Shown: piece by piece, positions 17,161 to 25,834 of the stretch | Numbering within the stretch: position 1 is the stretch's first letter | Layout: each line of letters begins with the position of its first letter | NCBI RefSeq assembly: GCF_017614955.1 | Contig: NZ_WVUH01000011.1 | Location: 1-42,640 of the forward strand | Direction of reading: 5' to 3' | Source: Micromonospora echinofusca | Lineage (GTDB): Bacteria > Actinomycetota > Actinomycetes > Mycobacteriales > Micromonosporaceae | Length of the DNA: 42,640 bases | Translations under genes and position numbers: made by a program | The notes under the pieces: generated by a model | The model's database searches: none | What the model was told of the DNA's origin: nothing | The model's input: the letters and a program-made list of their open reading frames with translations, nothing else

Positions 17161-18308
17161 ATGATGCGAAGAACGGCGTCATCGGCCCGCGTCGCCCCAT
17201 TCGGGTGGCTGCTCTGGCCACAGCCCTGACCGGCGCGCTGCTGCTGCTCTGCTGCACCGGCGGGGCGGGTGCCTTCCTGCTGACCGAACTGGGTGGCGAC
17301 ACCGACGATCCGGTAACGAACTCACTGGAGGGCTGCGGTCGTGGCGGCGTGATCGACGTCCGTGGAAAGATGCCGCGGATCGACGGTTACGGCGACAGCC
17401 AGATCCGGAATGCAGCGATCATCATCAAGGTGGGGGCGGACATGAAGGTGCCACCCCGTGGTTGGGTCATCGCCGTCGCCACCGCGATGCAGGAATCGAG
17501 ACTGAGTAACCTCGGTCACCTCGGATCGCGCAATGATCACGATTCACTCGGCCTGTTCCAACAGCGACCGAGCCAGGGCTGGGGCACACCAGAGCAGTTG
17601 CAGGATCCCGCATATGCGGCGCGGAAGTTCTACGAGAAGCTGGTCACCGTCAAGAACTGGCAGCAGATGAGCCTGACCCGGGCCGCCCAGCGGGTACAGC
17701 GAAGCGCCTTCCCGGATGCCTACGCGAAACACGAACCGGTAGCCACGAAAATTGTCGACGCACTGGCGGACGGTGCCGCGCAGACGGTGGAGATCGGGAA
17801 TCGCCGGGCCTGCCAGGCTGCGGCCCGGGGCAACATTGCGGCGTCGGGCTGGACGGCGCCGATCCCCGGGGGAGTGGGGTCGGGTTTCCGCACCGCTGAA
17901 CGCCCAGCTCACAACGGCGTCGACATCGCCGCACCGAAGGGCACTCTCATCCGGGCCGCCACCACCGGCCGTGTGATCGTCTCCCGGTGCGACCCGGACA
18001 GCCGAGGTCGGGAAAGCTGCAACGTCGACGGATATCCAGGCAAGGGTGGTTGCGGTTGGTTCGTCGACATTCTCCACGCAAACGACTACATCACCCGCTA
18101 CTGTCACATGATCCGTAAGCCGCAGGTGATCGTCGGGCAGAGCGTCCAGGCCGGGCAGGTCATCGGCGAGGTGGGCAGCAGTGGAAACTCCTCCGGCCCC
18201 CACCTGCACTTCGAAGTGCATGTCAGCGCGGACCGGAGCAGCCGTGGTGCGGTTGATCCGGTACCCTTCATGCGCTCCCGGGGCGCTCCGCTCAACGGAG
18301 CTCCATGA
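17157..18308 (+). CDS. VirB1-like wall hydrolase: transglycosylase-like plus M23 domains
   Basis: A 383-residue membrane-anchored enzyme. A basic N-terminus and one helix (about 17-40) export it. Residues 80-200 resemble a lysozyme/transglycosylase-like domain with candidate catalytic Glu113 (AVATAMQESRLSN) and a conserved-looking SLGLFQQRPSQGWGTPEQLQDP segment. Residues 230-375 are an M23 peptidase with zinc ligands H252-x3-D256 (HNGVDIAAP) and H349-L-H351, plus H317 in the RYCHM segment. Such two-activity enzymes open peptidoglycan for secretion machines in Gram-positive bacteria, as VirB1 does in Gram-negatives. Four cysteines in the M23 part (near 278, 288, 299, 316) may form disulfides. 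It overlaps the previous gene by 4 nt. Confidence 0.85.
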   Translation: MNDAKNGVIGPRRPIRVAALATALTGALLLLCCTGGAGAFLLTELGGDTDDPVTNSLEGCGRGGVIDVRGKMPRIDGYGDSQIRNAAIIIKVGADMKVPPRGWVIAVATAMQESRLSNLGHLGSRNDHDSLGLFQQRPSQGWGTPEQLQDPAYAARKFYEKLVTVKNWQQMSLTRAAQRVQRSAFPDAYAKHEPVATKIVDALADGAAQTVEIGNRRACQAAARGNIAASGWTAPIPGGVGSGFRTAERPAHNGVDIAAPKGTLIRAATTGRVIVSRCDPDSRGRESCNVDGYPGKGGCGWFVDILHANDYITRYCHMIRKPQVIVGQSVQAGQVIGEVGSSGNSSGPHLHFEVHVSADRSSRGAVDPVPFMRSRGAPLNGAP

Positions 18309-18324
18309 CCTACCTGGCACAGGA

Positions 18325-18924
18325 ATGACCGGACCAGTTCCCGACCCGTTCGCCGACCATCCCGACTGGGCGCCTCAGCCGCCCCGTCCGGTCGTACTGC
18401 TGCCCGCCACCGGGCAGACCGAGCTTCGGGGTCAGCGGGTGGTCGTCGGGTTGCCTGGCCTGGGGTGGCGGGCCGACCTGAGGGCGGACGACCGGGTCGT
18501 GCAGGCGAGCCGCACATTCGTTCCGGTGATCGCCGAGCACGAGTGGTACCGGGCAGAGGCCGAGCAGACCGAGGTGTTCGCACCGCTGGTCCCCGCCGAT
18601 CGGGTATGGGTCGAGACTGTCGGCGAAAAGGGAGGCCCGGAACTCTCCCGTAACCTTCTTGACCGGCTCGTATCGCTGGATTCGCCAACTCACCGGCCCC
18701 CGACACCCGTCATGGATGCCGACTCCGTGACCGGCAGACGGGTGGTACACGTCGCCGACGCAGAGGAACGCCGGAACCTACGTGCGGTTACCGAAACCTA
18801 CACCGGCACCGACGGTGACCTGTGCGTCCGAGTGACCAGCGAACTTGACTGGTACCGATGGGCATGGCGCGGGCAGGCCCCAACAACTCTCGAAGTCCCC
18901 GTGCACCTACTCTGGATCGAATAG
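18325..18924 (+). CDS. Hypothetical protein, end of the T4SS-like gene set
   Basis: A 199-residue soluble protein from ATG 18325, 16 nt after the hydrolase gene. It has no signal peptide, membrane helix or nucleotide motif. It is moderately acidic with several Trp residues (HPDWAP, EHEWYRAEAEQTEVFAPL, SELDWYRWAWRG). I do not recognise a family. Its tight position suggests it belongs to the same operon; it could be a cytoplasmic accessory or substrate-recognition protein. It ends 2 nt from the end of the next gene, which is on the other strand, so no terminator fits between them. Confidence 0.6.
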   Translation: MTGPVPDPFADHPDWAPQPPRPVVLLPATGQTELRGQRVVVGLPGLGWRADLRADDRVVQASRTFVPVIAEHEWYRAEAEQTEVFAPLVPADRVWVETVGEKGGPELSRNLLDRLVSLDSPTHRPPTPVMDADSVTGRRVVHVADAEERRNLRAVTETYTGTDGDLCVRVTSELDWYRWAWRGQAPTTLEVPVHLLWIE

Positions 18925-18926
18925 AG

Positions 18927-19493
18927 CTAGCCAGCCGGCGAGCCTGCACAAACGCGCCAATCATCCGCCAATACAGTTTCGAAACGCCAAGGCTGACGAT
19001 CAGTTTGAGATATTCCGTCCACAAGGGTGGATATTTGAAGATGCACCTTCACTTCCGCCGCCTTGCCATGCTTTAGCACCTGGAGACTTCCCCACGTCAC
19101 ACGGAACTGGGTTTTGAATTTTTCCTCACGCTCTTGCAGATCGTTTCGAAAATTCTGCAGATCGATCAGTCCCGTTGGCTCGGCGCAACGGAATAGCGCA
19201 GCCCTGGTGTCATTCCGATCCACAAGGTAAGCCCGGAGGAAGTTGTCCACGACCACATCGGGTGAGCTGCGGTCGGGGGCGGTGGCGCGGTCGTAGAGGA
19301 CGTAACCGACTGCGGTACCACCAACGCAGAGCAACGCCAGCACACCCGCCACGACCGCGAGTACGCGTCGCACCCGCCGCGGCTTGGGCGGCGTTGGCGG
19401 TGTGACCGGGGTCGGGGCGTACTGCTCCGGCGGGGTCCGTTGCGCCGGTACGCGGGAGACCTGGGAACCGGCGGGGGGCTGCACTGATTCCAC
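18927..19493 (-). CDS. Single-pass hypothetical protein with AT-rich 3' half
   Basis: A 188-residue protein: a Pro/Thr-rich cytoplasmic N-terminus (about 1-42), a membrane helix (about 44-66), then an exported domain of about 115 residues (VVVDNFLRAYLVDRNDTRAALFRC to the end) with an NTF2-like look. Its topology is similar to the small VirB8/TcpC-like protein at 16612. The 3' half (roughly 18930-19170) is clearly poorer in GC than its surroundings and uses A/T-ending codons, whereas the 5' half is normal for this genome. This suggests the exported domain was recently acquired or replaced. It is read toward the T4SS-like operon and away from the FtsK-like gene. Function unknown. Confidence 0.6.
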   Translation of the reverse strand: MESVQPPAGSQVSRVPAQRTPPEQYAPTPVTPPTPPKPRRVRRVLAVVAGVLALLCVGGTAVGYVLYDRATAPDRSSPDVVVDNFLRAYLVDRNDTRAALFRCAEPTGLIDLQNFRNDLQEREEKFKTQFRVTWGSLQVLKHGKAAEVKVHLQISTLVDGISQTDRQPWRFETVLADDWRVCAGSPAG

Positions 19494-19685
19494 CCCCTGA
19501 GGCTATCGGTTCCGGGCGCCGTACCCAATGCCCCGAAGCTGCCGATTGGTCACCCGCAGCTCCCGTGGTCCGTTGCCGCCCTCCGACCCGTCCCGGCCAC
19601 CGCTGCGCTTCCCGGAAGATGTGCCGCACCTGGGTTACCGTCTCTGCTCATAGGGGTTGCCGGCCACGAGGAAAGAGGTGGAGCG

Positions 19686-22337
19686 GTGGCGAGCCTGACT
19701 GCACGGACCACCCGCGCCGCCGCGCTGCACCGGCAGGCGGCCGCCACAGTGGCCGCCGCGTCGGCGGCCCTTGACGCCACCCGTCCGGTCCCGGTCGACC
19801 AGCAACGGCAGTACCAGATTGCCGAGCGCCTGCGTTCGGCTGCCGCGAGGCTCGTCCCGGGGTGGGCGGGCGTCGACCTTGGGGAGGTGGCCGGAGCACT
19901 GCCGCCGGCCGGCCCGGTCCTGCCGTCGTTCGTCCGGGTCGGGATGGCGAAGCCGCTGGATGATGCCGGCTTCCCGGCGCTCGTTCCCCTGCTCGGCACC
20001 GGTCATCTGACGGTGGACGCCGATGCCCGGGATCCCCGGGTCGCCGGGCTGCTCCGCGCGGTTCTCCTCCGGCTGATCGCCTCGGCACCCGCCGGGTCGC
20101 TCCTGGTACGGGCCGTGCAGGGTCCGGGCAGCACCGAGGTTTTCGCCCCTTTCGCCGTGCTGGCCGACGCGGGGCTGCTGCCACCACCTGCGACGGAGCA
20201 TTCCGGCCTGCGGGCGGTACTGGCCGAAGCGGAGCAGTGGGTACGCCCCAACGCGGCTGGCCGTCGACCCGCGCACGACCGGGTGATGCTGCTGATGATC
20301 GCGGCGCTGCCCGAGTTGGTCGAGCCCGCCGACCTGGACAGGATCAGCGTGCTGGCCGAACAGGGGCCGGCCGCCGGTCTGCATCTCGTGGTCGCGGGCT
20401 GGCCGCCGCCACCGCTCACCCCGGAGTTGACCAGGCCTCCGTTGGCGTACGCGACACCGGTGACGATGCGTAACCCGTACGCGCTGGTCGGGGCTCCGCC
20501 CGGGACGGTGCTCGGTGCGCCGGTGCTCGACGGGGCGACGGGCGGCGGTCCGGCTGCGGGTCTGAACTGTCCGGTCTTCGTCGACGCTGATCCGGGGCCG
20601 GAACTGATCGACCGGGTGTGCCGGGAGCGTGCCGCGCAGATCGACTCGGGCCGCCAACCGCGCTTACCGGATCTGCTGCCTGCCCCGGATGCCGACCTGT
20701 GGACGGAGTCCGGGGCGGAGGGGCTCACCACGACGGTGGGGTTCGCCGCAGGCCGGGCGGTCGACCTCGGTTTCGCCGATCTGACGCCGCACTGGCTGGT
20801 CAGTGGACGGTCGGGTTCTGGTCGGTCGGCCTTCCTGACCAATGTCATTGTCGGCCTGGCCGCCCGTTACGGCCCGGATGAGCTGGCCTTCTACCTCGTC
20901 GATGCTGCTGAGGGCGAGTCGTTTGCGGAGTGCCTGCAGACCGAGCGGGACCGGGCGTGGCTACCTCAGGTACGGGCCGCCGGGCTTGAGGCCGACCGTG
21001 AGTACGTCCTCGCGGTGCTGGCCGAGTTGGGCGTCGAACTCGAACGGCGGGCCGACCTGTGTGAGCGGGCCGGGGTTGCCCGGTTGGCGGCCCTGCCGCC
21101 GGAGGACCGGCCGCCCCGGCTGGTCTGTGTGATCGAGAGCTTCCACCTGCTTCTCGCCGAGCGGGACCGGCTGGCCGTCGAGGTGACGACGCGGTTGGAG
21201 ACGTTGACCCGGCGGGGAAGGCCGTACGGGATCCATCTCGTGCTGGCCGGTGACGGCACCATCGGGGAGGGGCCTACGGCCGCTGGTCAGGGGGACACCG
21301 GGACCGGGTCGGGCCAGGGCCGGCGGGATCCCCTGCTGGGTCAGTTCCCGGTCCGGGTGGCCCTGCCGGGCGGTGGCGGCGTGCTCGCCCCGGCCAACGA
21401 CGCGGCGGCTGGGCTGCCCCTGGGTTCGGCCGTGGTGAACACGGCGGGTGGCCTGGGTGGTCCCCGGGGCGCGGTGCGGGGGCACGAGCGGCTGGTGCGG
21501 TTCCCGGATCCGCTGGAGGATCCGGGGCTGGTCGCCGCACTGCGGCACCGGCTCTGGTCGGCCCGCCCTGAGGGCGCTGGACCACCGACGGTCTTCGCCG
21601 GTTATGCCCGGCCGCACCTGGGGAACGATCCGGTCTACCGGGCGGCGCTCGCCGGCCGGGCCGACGGGCCGGTCGCGTTGCTGGGCCGGGCGGTCGACGT
21701 ACCCCGGTCGCCGGTCGGCTTCCCCCTGGACAGTGCACCGGGCCGGCATCTGGCCGTGTTCGGTGCCACCGGGGCCGCCGCCCGGCTGCTGGCCACGGCG
21801 GTCCGGACGGTGGCCGCCCATCACGAGTCCGGTACGGCCCGTTTCGTACTCGCGCCGCTCGCCGCCGGGACCGCCCAGGTCGCCGCCGGTCTCGCCGAGG
21901 AGTTGGCGGAGCGCCACCAGGTGACCACCGTGGACGGGGCGGGTCTGCTCGCCGCGCTGGACGGTGACCAGTCGGGGTACCTGGTCGTCTTCGGTTGGGA
22001 CGAGCTGCCGCCGGCCGACCTGCCGCCACGGACGGACGGCGGTGTCGGTCCGGTCGACGAGCGGTTCACCGCCGTGTTCCGGGACGGCCCGGCCCGGGGA
22101 GTGCACCTGCTGGTGTCCGGGCGGGAGACGGCAGCGGGTGCGGCATGCTCCGGCGGTGCCGACGGACCGGGCTTCGGCGGCGTGGTGCTCGTGGACCCGC
22201 TGCCGGCGCAGCTGGCCGGGCTGCCCGGTGACGTGGTGCCGGAGCGGCTCCGACCGGGAAGGGCGCTGTTCCGGGACGTGCTGGCCGACCGGGTGACCGT
22301 GCTGGTGCCGTACGCGGAGAGCGGGGTGGACGGGTGA
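19686..22337 (+). CDS. FtsK/SpoIIIE-like protein with degenerate P-loops
   Basis: An 883-residue protein with a GTG start and AGGTGGAG just upstream. An Ala/Arg-rich helical N-terminus (about 1-70) is followed by FtsK-like modules of the kind used in DNA translocases and EccC secretion motors. The best nucleotide-binding module has G374-RSGSGR380-S, where the essential Walker A Lys is Arg380, and a Walker B in which the usual Asp is Glu484 (CVIESFHLLL). A second module near 690-710 shows only GATGAAAR. Both sites look poorly able to hydrolyse ATP. No membrane helix is apparent. It overlaps the next gene by 4 nt. It may be a structural or regulatory partner of an active motor such as the VirB4-like protein or EccC in this window. 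Confidence 0.75.
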   Translation: MASLTARTTRAAALHRQAAATVAAASAALDATRPVPVDQQRQYQIAERLRSAAARLVPGWAGVDLGEVAGALPPAGPVLPSFVRVGMAKPLDDAGFPALVPLLGTGHLTVDADARDPRVAGLLRAVLLRLIASAPAGSLLVRAVQGPGSTEVFAPFAVLADAGLLPPPATEHSGLRAVLAEAEQWVRPNAAGRRPAHDRVMLLMIAALPELVEPADLDRISVLAEQGPAAGLHLVVAGWPPPPLTPELTRPPLAYATPVTMRNPYALVGAPPGTVLGAPVLDGATGGGPAAGLNCPVFVDADPGPELIDRVCRERAAQIDSGRQPRLPDLLPAPDADLWTESGAEGLTTTVGFAAGRAVDLGFADLTPHWLVSGRSGSGRSAFLTNVIVGLAARYGPDELAFYLVDAAEGESFAECLQTERDRAWLPQVRAAGLEADREYVLAVLAELGVELERRADLCERAGVARLAALPPEDRPPRLVCVIESFHLLLAERDRLAVEVTTRLETLTRRGRPYGIHLVLAGDGTIGEGPTAAGQGDTGTGSGQGRRDPLLGQFPVRVALPGGGGVLAPANDAAAGLPLGSAVVNTAGGLGGPRGAVRGHERLVRFPDPLEDPGLVAALRHRLWSARPEGAGPPTVFAGYARPHLGNDPVYRAALAGRADGPVALLGRAVDVPRSPVGFPLDSAPGRHLAVFGATGAAARLLATAVRTVAAHHESGTARFVLAPLAAGTAQVAAGLAEELAERHQVTTVDGAGLLAALDGDQSGYLVVFGWDELPPADLPPRTDGGVGPVDERFTAVFRDGPARGVHLLVSGRETAAGAACSGGADGPGFGGVVLVDPLPAQLAGLPGDVVPERLRPGRALFRDVLADRVTVLVPYAESGVDG

Positions 22338-23023
22338 CCGGGCAGACGATCAGCGTCGGACAGCAGCGGTCCGGCGGTGTGCAGCCGGACGATCCGGCGG
22401 GAAGCGTCGACGCCTGGTCCGAGTACGTGGCCGCGGCCCGTCAGTTGGACGCGGTGCGGCGCGGCGCGGCCTCTGCGGCGGGCGAGCAGGCCCGGTCGGT
22501 GCAGGCCGCCCGGGAGGAGCTGGCCGGGGTACGCGCGCTGCTGGCGCCGCAGCAGTCACGGCTGTGCGGGTTGGGTGTACCGGTGCTGGACCTGACGCCG
22601 TCACCGCCGGAGGTGTCGGCGGCGGCGCGGGGGATGGTGGCCGGGCCGGTCGCGGTGCTCGCCGCGTTACGGGACGCGGGCGGGAAACTGCGGATGGCGG
22701 ACGCCGAGCTGGCGGCCACCGGAGCCCGTTGGCTGGTACCGGTCCGGAATCTGCTGGTGTACGTCCCGCTGGCGTTGCTGGTCCCGGTGCTCCAGGTGCT
22801 GGTGCACCTGTACGCCGGTGGTGGCTGGGTGTCGGTGCTGGCGCTGGCCGTCGGGCTGCCGATGCCGCTGTTCGCGTTCGGTGCGGGCCTGCTGCTGGTG
22901 GGGCGGTTGTTCCGGACCGTACCGGGCGCGCCGGTGGACCGTACCCCGCTTCTCGGTGGGGTGGTGTGTCTGGCACCGGCCCTGGTGGCGACGGTGTCGA
23001 TGGTGGTCCTGCTGCTGCGCTGA
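22334..23023 (+). CDS. Coiled-coil membrane protein of unknown function
   Basis: A 229-residue protein coupled to the FtsK-like gene by a 4-nt GTGA overlap. Residues 28-75 are an Ala/Glu/Arg-rich helix likely to form a coiled coil, followed by a short Pro-rich turn and a second helix (about 93-130). Three hydrophobic segments follow (about 138-160, 164-191 and 206-228), the last ending at the C-terminus. I do not recognise a family. The pairing suggests that it anchors the FtsK-like protein, which lacks its own membrane helices, to the membrane. Confidence 0.65.
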   Translation: MTGQTISVGQQRSGGVQPDDPAGSVDAWSEYVAAARQLDAVRRGAASAAGEQARSVQAAREELAGVRALLAPQQSRLCGLGVPVLDLTPSPPEVSAAARGMVAGPVAVLAALRDAGGKLRMADAELAATGARWLVPVRNLLVYVPLALLVPVLQVLVHLYAGGGWVSVLALAVGLPMPLFAFGAGLLLVGRLFRTVPGAPVDRTPLLGGVVCLAPALVATVSMVVLLLR

Positions 23024-23065
23024 GCGTCGCCGGGCGACCGGGCGGACGCGCTCTCAAGTGCGGCA

Positions 23066-23097
23066 CGGCCGGTCGCCACGGGAGGGGCGACCGGCCG
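23066..23097. terminator. 12-bp hairpin between convergent genes
   Basis: Bases 23066-23077 pair with 23086-23097 around an 8-nt loop, between the ends of the coiled-coil membrane protein gene (23023) and folE (23109), which converge. There is no U-tract. It is a probable bidirectional terminator. Confidence 0.65.
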
Positions 23098-23108
23098 ACG
23101 CGTACCGG

Positions 23109-23822
23109 TCAGCGCGGGATGATCAGGGCCATCGCCTCGGCCCGTGACTTGGCGTCCCGTTGCAGGGTGCCCCGGACCGCCGAGGTGATCGTCCGGGCCC
23201 CGGATTTCTGGATGCCACGCATCGCCATGCACATGTGTTCGCAGTCGAGTACGACCACCACGCCACGCGCCCCGAGCCGGTCCATCAGCAGGTCGGCGAC
23301 CTGTGCGGTGAGCCGCTCCTGCACCTGCGGTCGGCGGGCGAAGACCTCGACCAGGCGGGCCAGCTTGGACAGGCCGGTGATCCGGCCGTCCGGTCCGGGG
23401 ATGTACCCGATGTGCGCACTGCCCCGGAAGGGCAGCAGGTGGTGTTCGCAGAGGCTCATCACGTCGATGTCCCGGACCAGGACGAGTTCCTCGTGGTTGG
23501 CCTCGAAGGTGGTGGTGAGTACCTGGGCCGGGTCGACCCGCAGGCCGGCGAAGAGTTCGGCGTAGGCACGGGCCACCCGGGCGGGGGTCTGGAGCAGCCC
23601 GTCCCGGTCCGGGTCCTCGCCGACCGCGATCAGGATCTCCCGGACCGCCTTTTCGATCCGGGCCAGGTCGACCGCCTGCTCGACGGGGCGACCGGTGAGC
23701 TTGCCGTTGACGAGTCTGGCGGCGAGGTAGTCGAGTGTCTCGTCGCCGTCGGGTTCGGTGGACGAAGCGGCCAGCGCAGGTTCACCCTGGCTGGCCGCCG
23801 CGTCGTCGTGCTCGGGGTTCAG
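23109..23822 (-). CDS. folE: GTP cyclohydrolase I, probable CTG start
   Basis: FolE converts GTP to 7,8-dihydroneopterin triphosphate, the first step of folate/pterin synthesis, in the cytoplasm. The catalytic part is complete: zinc-site Cys-His in [20 protein letters not shown], then [43 protein letters not shown] with the other zinc Cys, and the C-terminal RAEAMALI. The start is unusual. Between the ftsH stop and the conserved domain the frame has no ATG, GTG or TTG. The first plausible codon is CTG at 23822-23820, which overlaps the ftsH stop as CTGA and gives 237 residues with a variable N-terminus of about 30. ATG and other starts further upstream lie deep inside ftsH. Confidence 0.93.
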   Translation of the reverse strand: MNPEHDDAAASQGEPALAASSTEPDGDETLDYLAARLVNGKLTGRPVEQAVDLARIEKAVREILIAVGEDPDRDGLLQTPARVARAYAELFAGLRVDPAQVLTTTFEANHEELVLVRDIDVMSLCEHHLLPFRGSAHIGYIPGPDGRITGLSKLARLVEVFARRPQVQERLTAQVADLLMDRLGARGVVVVLDCEHMCMAMRGIQKSGARTITSAVRGTLQRDAKSRAEAMALIIPR

Positions 23823-25834
23823 TGTGTACCGTCCGAGTTGCTGGTCGTCCTGCCGCCGACGTTCGCCTGGACGCCGTCGGCGGCAGCCTGTGCCTTCAGC
23901 GCCTCCTTCTCGGCGGGCGTGAGCACCGGCGGCTCGGTGGAGGGCTGCCGCTTGCCGAAGCCGTTGTACGGGGCCATCGGCGGCCGCTTGCGTACCCGGG
24001 CGCAGATCCGGGCCATGTCGGCGGTGGAGAGGGTTTCCTTCTCCATCAGCTCCAGCACGATGTTGTCCAGCACGTCGCGGTACTCGACCAGGATCTCCCA
24101 CGCCTCGTCGTGGGCCAGCTCGATCAGGGCCCGCATCTCGGCGTCGATCTCGGCCGCAACGGTGTCCGAGTAGTCCCGCTCGTGGCCCATGTTGCGGCCG
24201 AGGAACGGCTCGTCGCCGCTGGTGCCGTACTTGATGGCACCGAGCTTGGAGCTCATGCCGTACTGGGTGATCATCGCGCGGGCCAGCTGGGTGGCCTTCT
24301 CGATGTCGTTGCCGGCGCCGGTGGTGGGCTCGTGGAAGACGAGTTCCTCGGCGGCCCGGCCGCCCAGCGCGTACGCCAGGGTGTCGACCATCTCGGCCCG
24401 GGTCTGGGTGTACTTGTCCTCGGTGGGCAGCACCAGGGTGTGGCCCAACGAGCGACCCCGGGACAGGATCGTCACCTTGTGCACCGGCGCGGCGTGCGGC
24501 AGCGCCCAGGCGACCAGCGCGTGGCCACCCTCGTGGTACGCGGTGATCTTCTTCTCCTGGTCGCCCATGACCCGGGTCCGGCGCTGCGGGCCGGCGATCA
24601 CCCGGTCGATCGACTCCTCCAGGGAGTCGTTGGTGATCGCCCGCTGGTCACGTCGGGCGGTCAGCAGGGCGGCCTCGTTGATCACGTTGGCCAGGTCGGC
24701 ACCGCTGAAGCCGGGGGTACGCCGGGCCACCGCGTCGAGGTCGACGTCGGGCGTGAACGGCTTGCCCTTGGCGTGTACCCGCAGGATCGCCTTGCGGCCC
24801 TCCATGTCCGGCTGGTCCACCGGGATCTGCCGGTCGAACCGGCCGGGACGCAGCAGGGCCGGGTCGAGGATGTCGGGCCGGTTGGTGGCGGCGATCAGGA
24901 TGACCCCGCCCTTGGTGTCGAAGCCGTCCATCTCGACGAGGAGCTGGTTGAGGGTCTGCTCCCGCTCGTCGTGGCCGCCGCCCATGCCGGCGCCCCGGTG
25001 CCGGCCGACCGCGTCGATCTCGTCGACGAAGACGATCGCCGGGGCGTTCGCCTTGGCCTGCTCGAAGAGGTCGCGGACCCGGCTGGCGCCGACACCGACG
25101 AACATCTCCACGAAGTCGGAACCGGAGATCGAGTAGAACGGCACCCCGGCCTCGCCGGCGACCGCGCGGGCCAGCAGCGTCTTACCGGTACCGGGCGGGC
25201 CGAACAGCAGCACACCCTTGGGGATCTTGGCGCCGAGAGCCTGGTACTTCGCCGGGTTCTGCAGGAAGTCCTTGATCTCGTGCAGCTCCTCGACGGCCTC
25301 CTCGGCCCCGGCCACGTCGGCGAAGGTCGTCTTCGGCGTGTCCTTGGTGATCATCTTCGCCTTGGACTTGCCGAAGTTGAGCACTCGGGAGCCGCCGCCC
25401 TGCATCTGCGACATGAAGAACAGCAGCAGGATGACGAGCAGCGCGATCGGCAGCAGGTTGACCAGCAGGCTGACCAGGATGCTGTCGCTGGAGACCTCGG
25501 TGTTCGCCGGGCCGGTGATCCGGTTGGCGGCCTTGGCGGCGAGGACCTGGTTCCAGACCTCGTCACCCACCTCGTACGGGAACTGGGCCTGGATCTTGTC
25601 GGTGGTGGTGTCACCGAACTTGGCCTTGTCCTTCAGGTCGAGCTGGAGCGTCTGCTCCTTGTCCTGGAAGACGGCCTTCTCGATCTGACCCGTGTTGAGC
25701 TGATCGAGCGCAATGGAGGTGTCCACCTTGTGGTAGCTCGGACCACCGGTGAACAGCTGACTGAGCAGAATCGCGCCGGCGATCACCAGGATGATCCAGA
25801 CCACCGGGCGGCGGAAGAAACGCGTACGTTCCAT
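23819..25834 (-). CDS. ftsH: ATP-dependent zinc metalloprotease FtsH
   Basis: A 671-residue membrane protease that extracts and degrades membrane and regulatory proteins. The start at ATG 25834 ([17 protein letters not shown]) places the first membrane helix right after a basic end, as usual; the frame continues upstream without family similarity. Two helices (about 11-29 and 120-145) flank the small extracytoplasmic domain. The AAA domain has Walker A GPPGTGKT, Walker [13 protein letters not shown], and the second region of homology ([20 protein letters not shown]). The zinc site is H434-EGG-H438, with the third ligand in the later [10 protein letters not shown] stretch. The usual RBS is weak; an AGGAGGG lies about 30 nt upstream. 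Its TGA overlaps the folE start. Confidence 0.97.
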   Translation of the reverse strand: MERTRFFRRPVVWIILVIAGAILLSQLFTGGPSYHKVDTSIALDQLNTGQIEKAVFQDKEQTLQLDLKDKAKFGDTTTDKIQAQFPYEVGDEVWNQVLAAKAANRITGPANTEVSSDSILVSLLVNLLPIALLVILLLFFMSQMQGGGSRVLNFGKSKAKMITKDTPKTTFADVAGAEEAVEELHEIKDFLQNPAKYQALGAKIPKGVLLFGPPGTGKTLLARAVAGEAGVPFYSISGSDFVEMFVGVGASRVRDLFEQAKANAPAIVFVDEIDAVGRHRGAGMGGGHDEREQTLNQLLVEMDGFDTKGGVILIAATNRPDILDPALLRPGRFDRQIPVDQPDMEGRKAILRVHAKGKPFTPDVDLDAVARRTPGFSGADLANVINEAALLTARRDQRAITNDSLEESIDRVIAGPQRRTRVMGDQEKKITAYHEGGHALVAWALPHAAPVHKVTILSRGRSLGHTLVLPTEDKYTQTRAEMVDTLAYALGGRAAEELVFHEPTTGAGNDIEKATQLARAMITQYGMSSKLGAIKYGTSGDEPFLGRNMGHERDYSDTVAAEIDAEMRALIELAHDEAWEILVEYRDVLDNIVLELMEKETLSTADMARICARVRKRPPMAPYNGFGKRQPSTEPPVLTPAEKEALKAQAAADGVQANVGGRTTSNSDGTH

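Noticed and set aside
18325..19493. Toxin-antitoxin or effector-immunity pair from the two converging hypothetical genes
   Set aside because: They converge rather than sharing an operon, and neither shows a toxin motif or a DNA-binding antitoxin domain.
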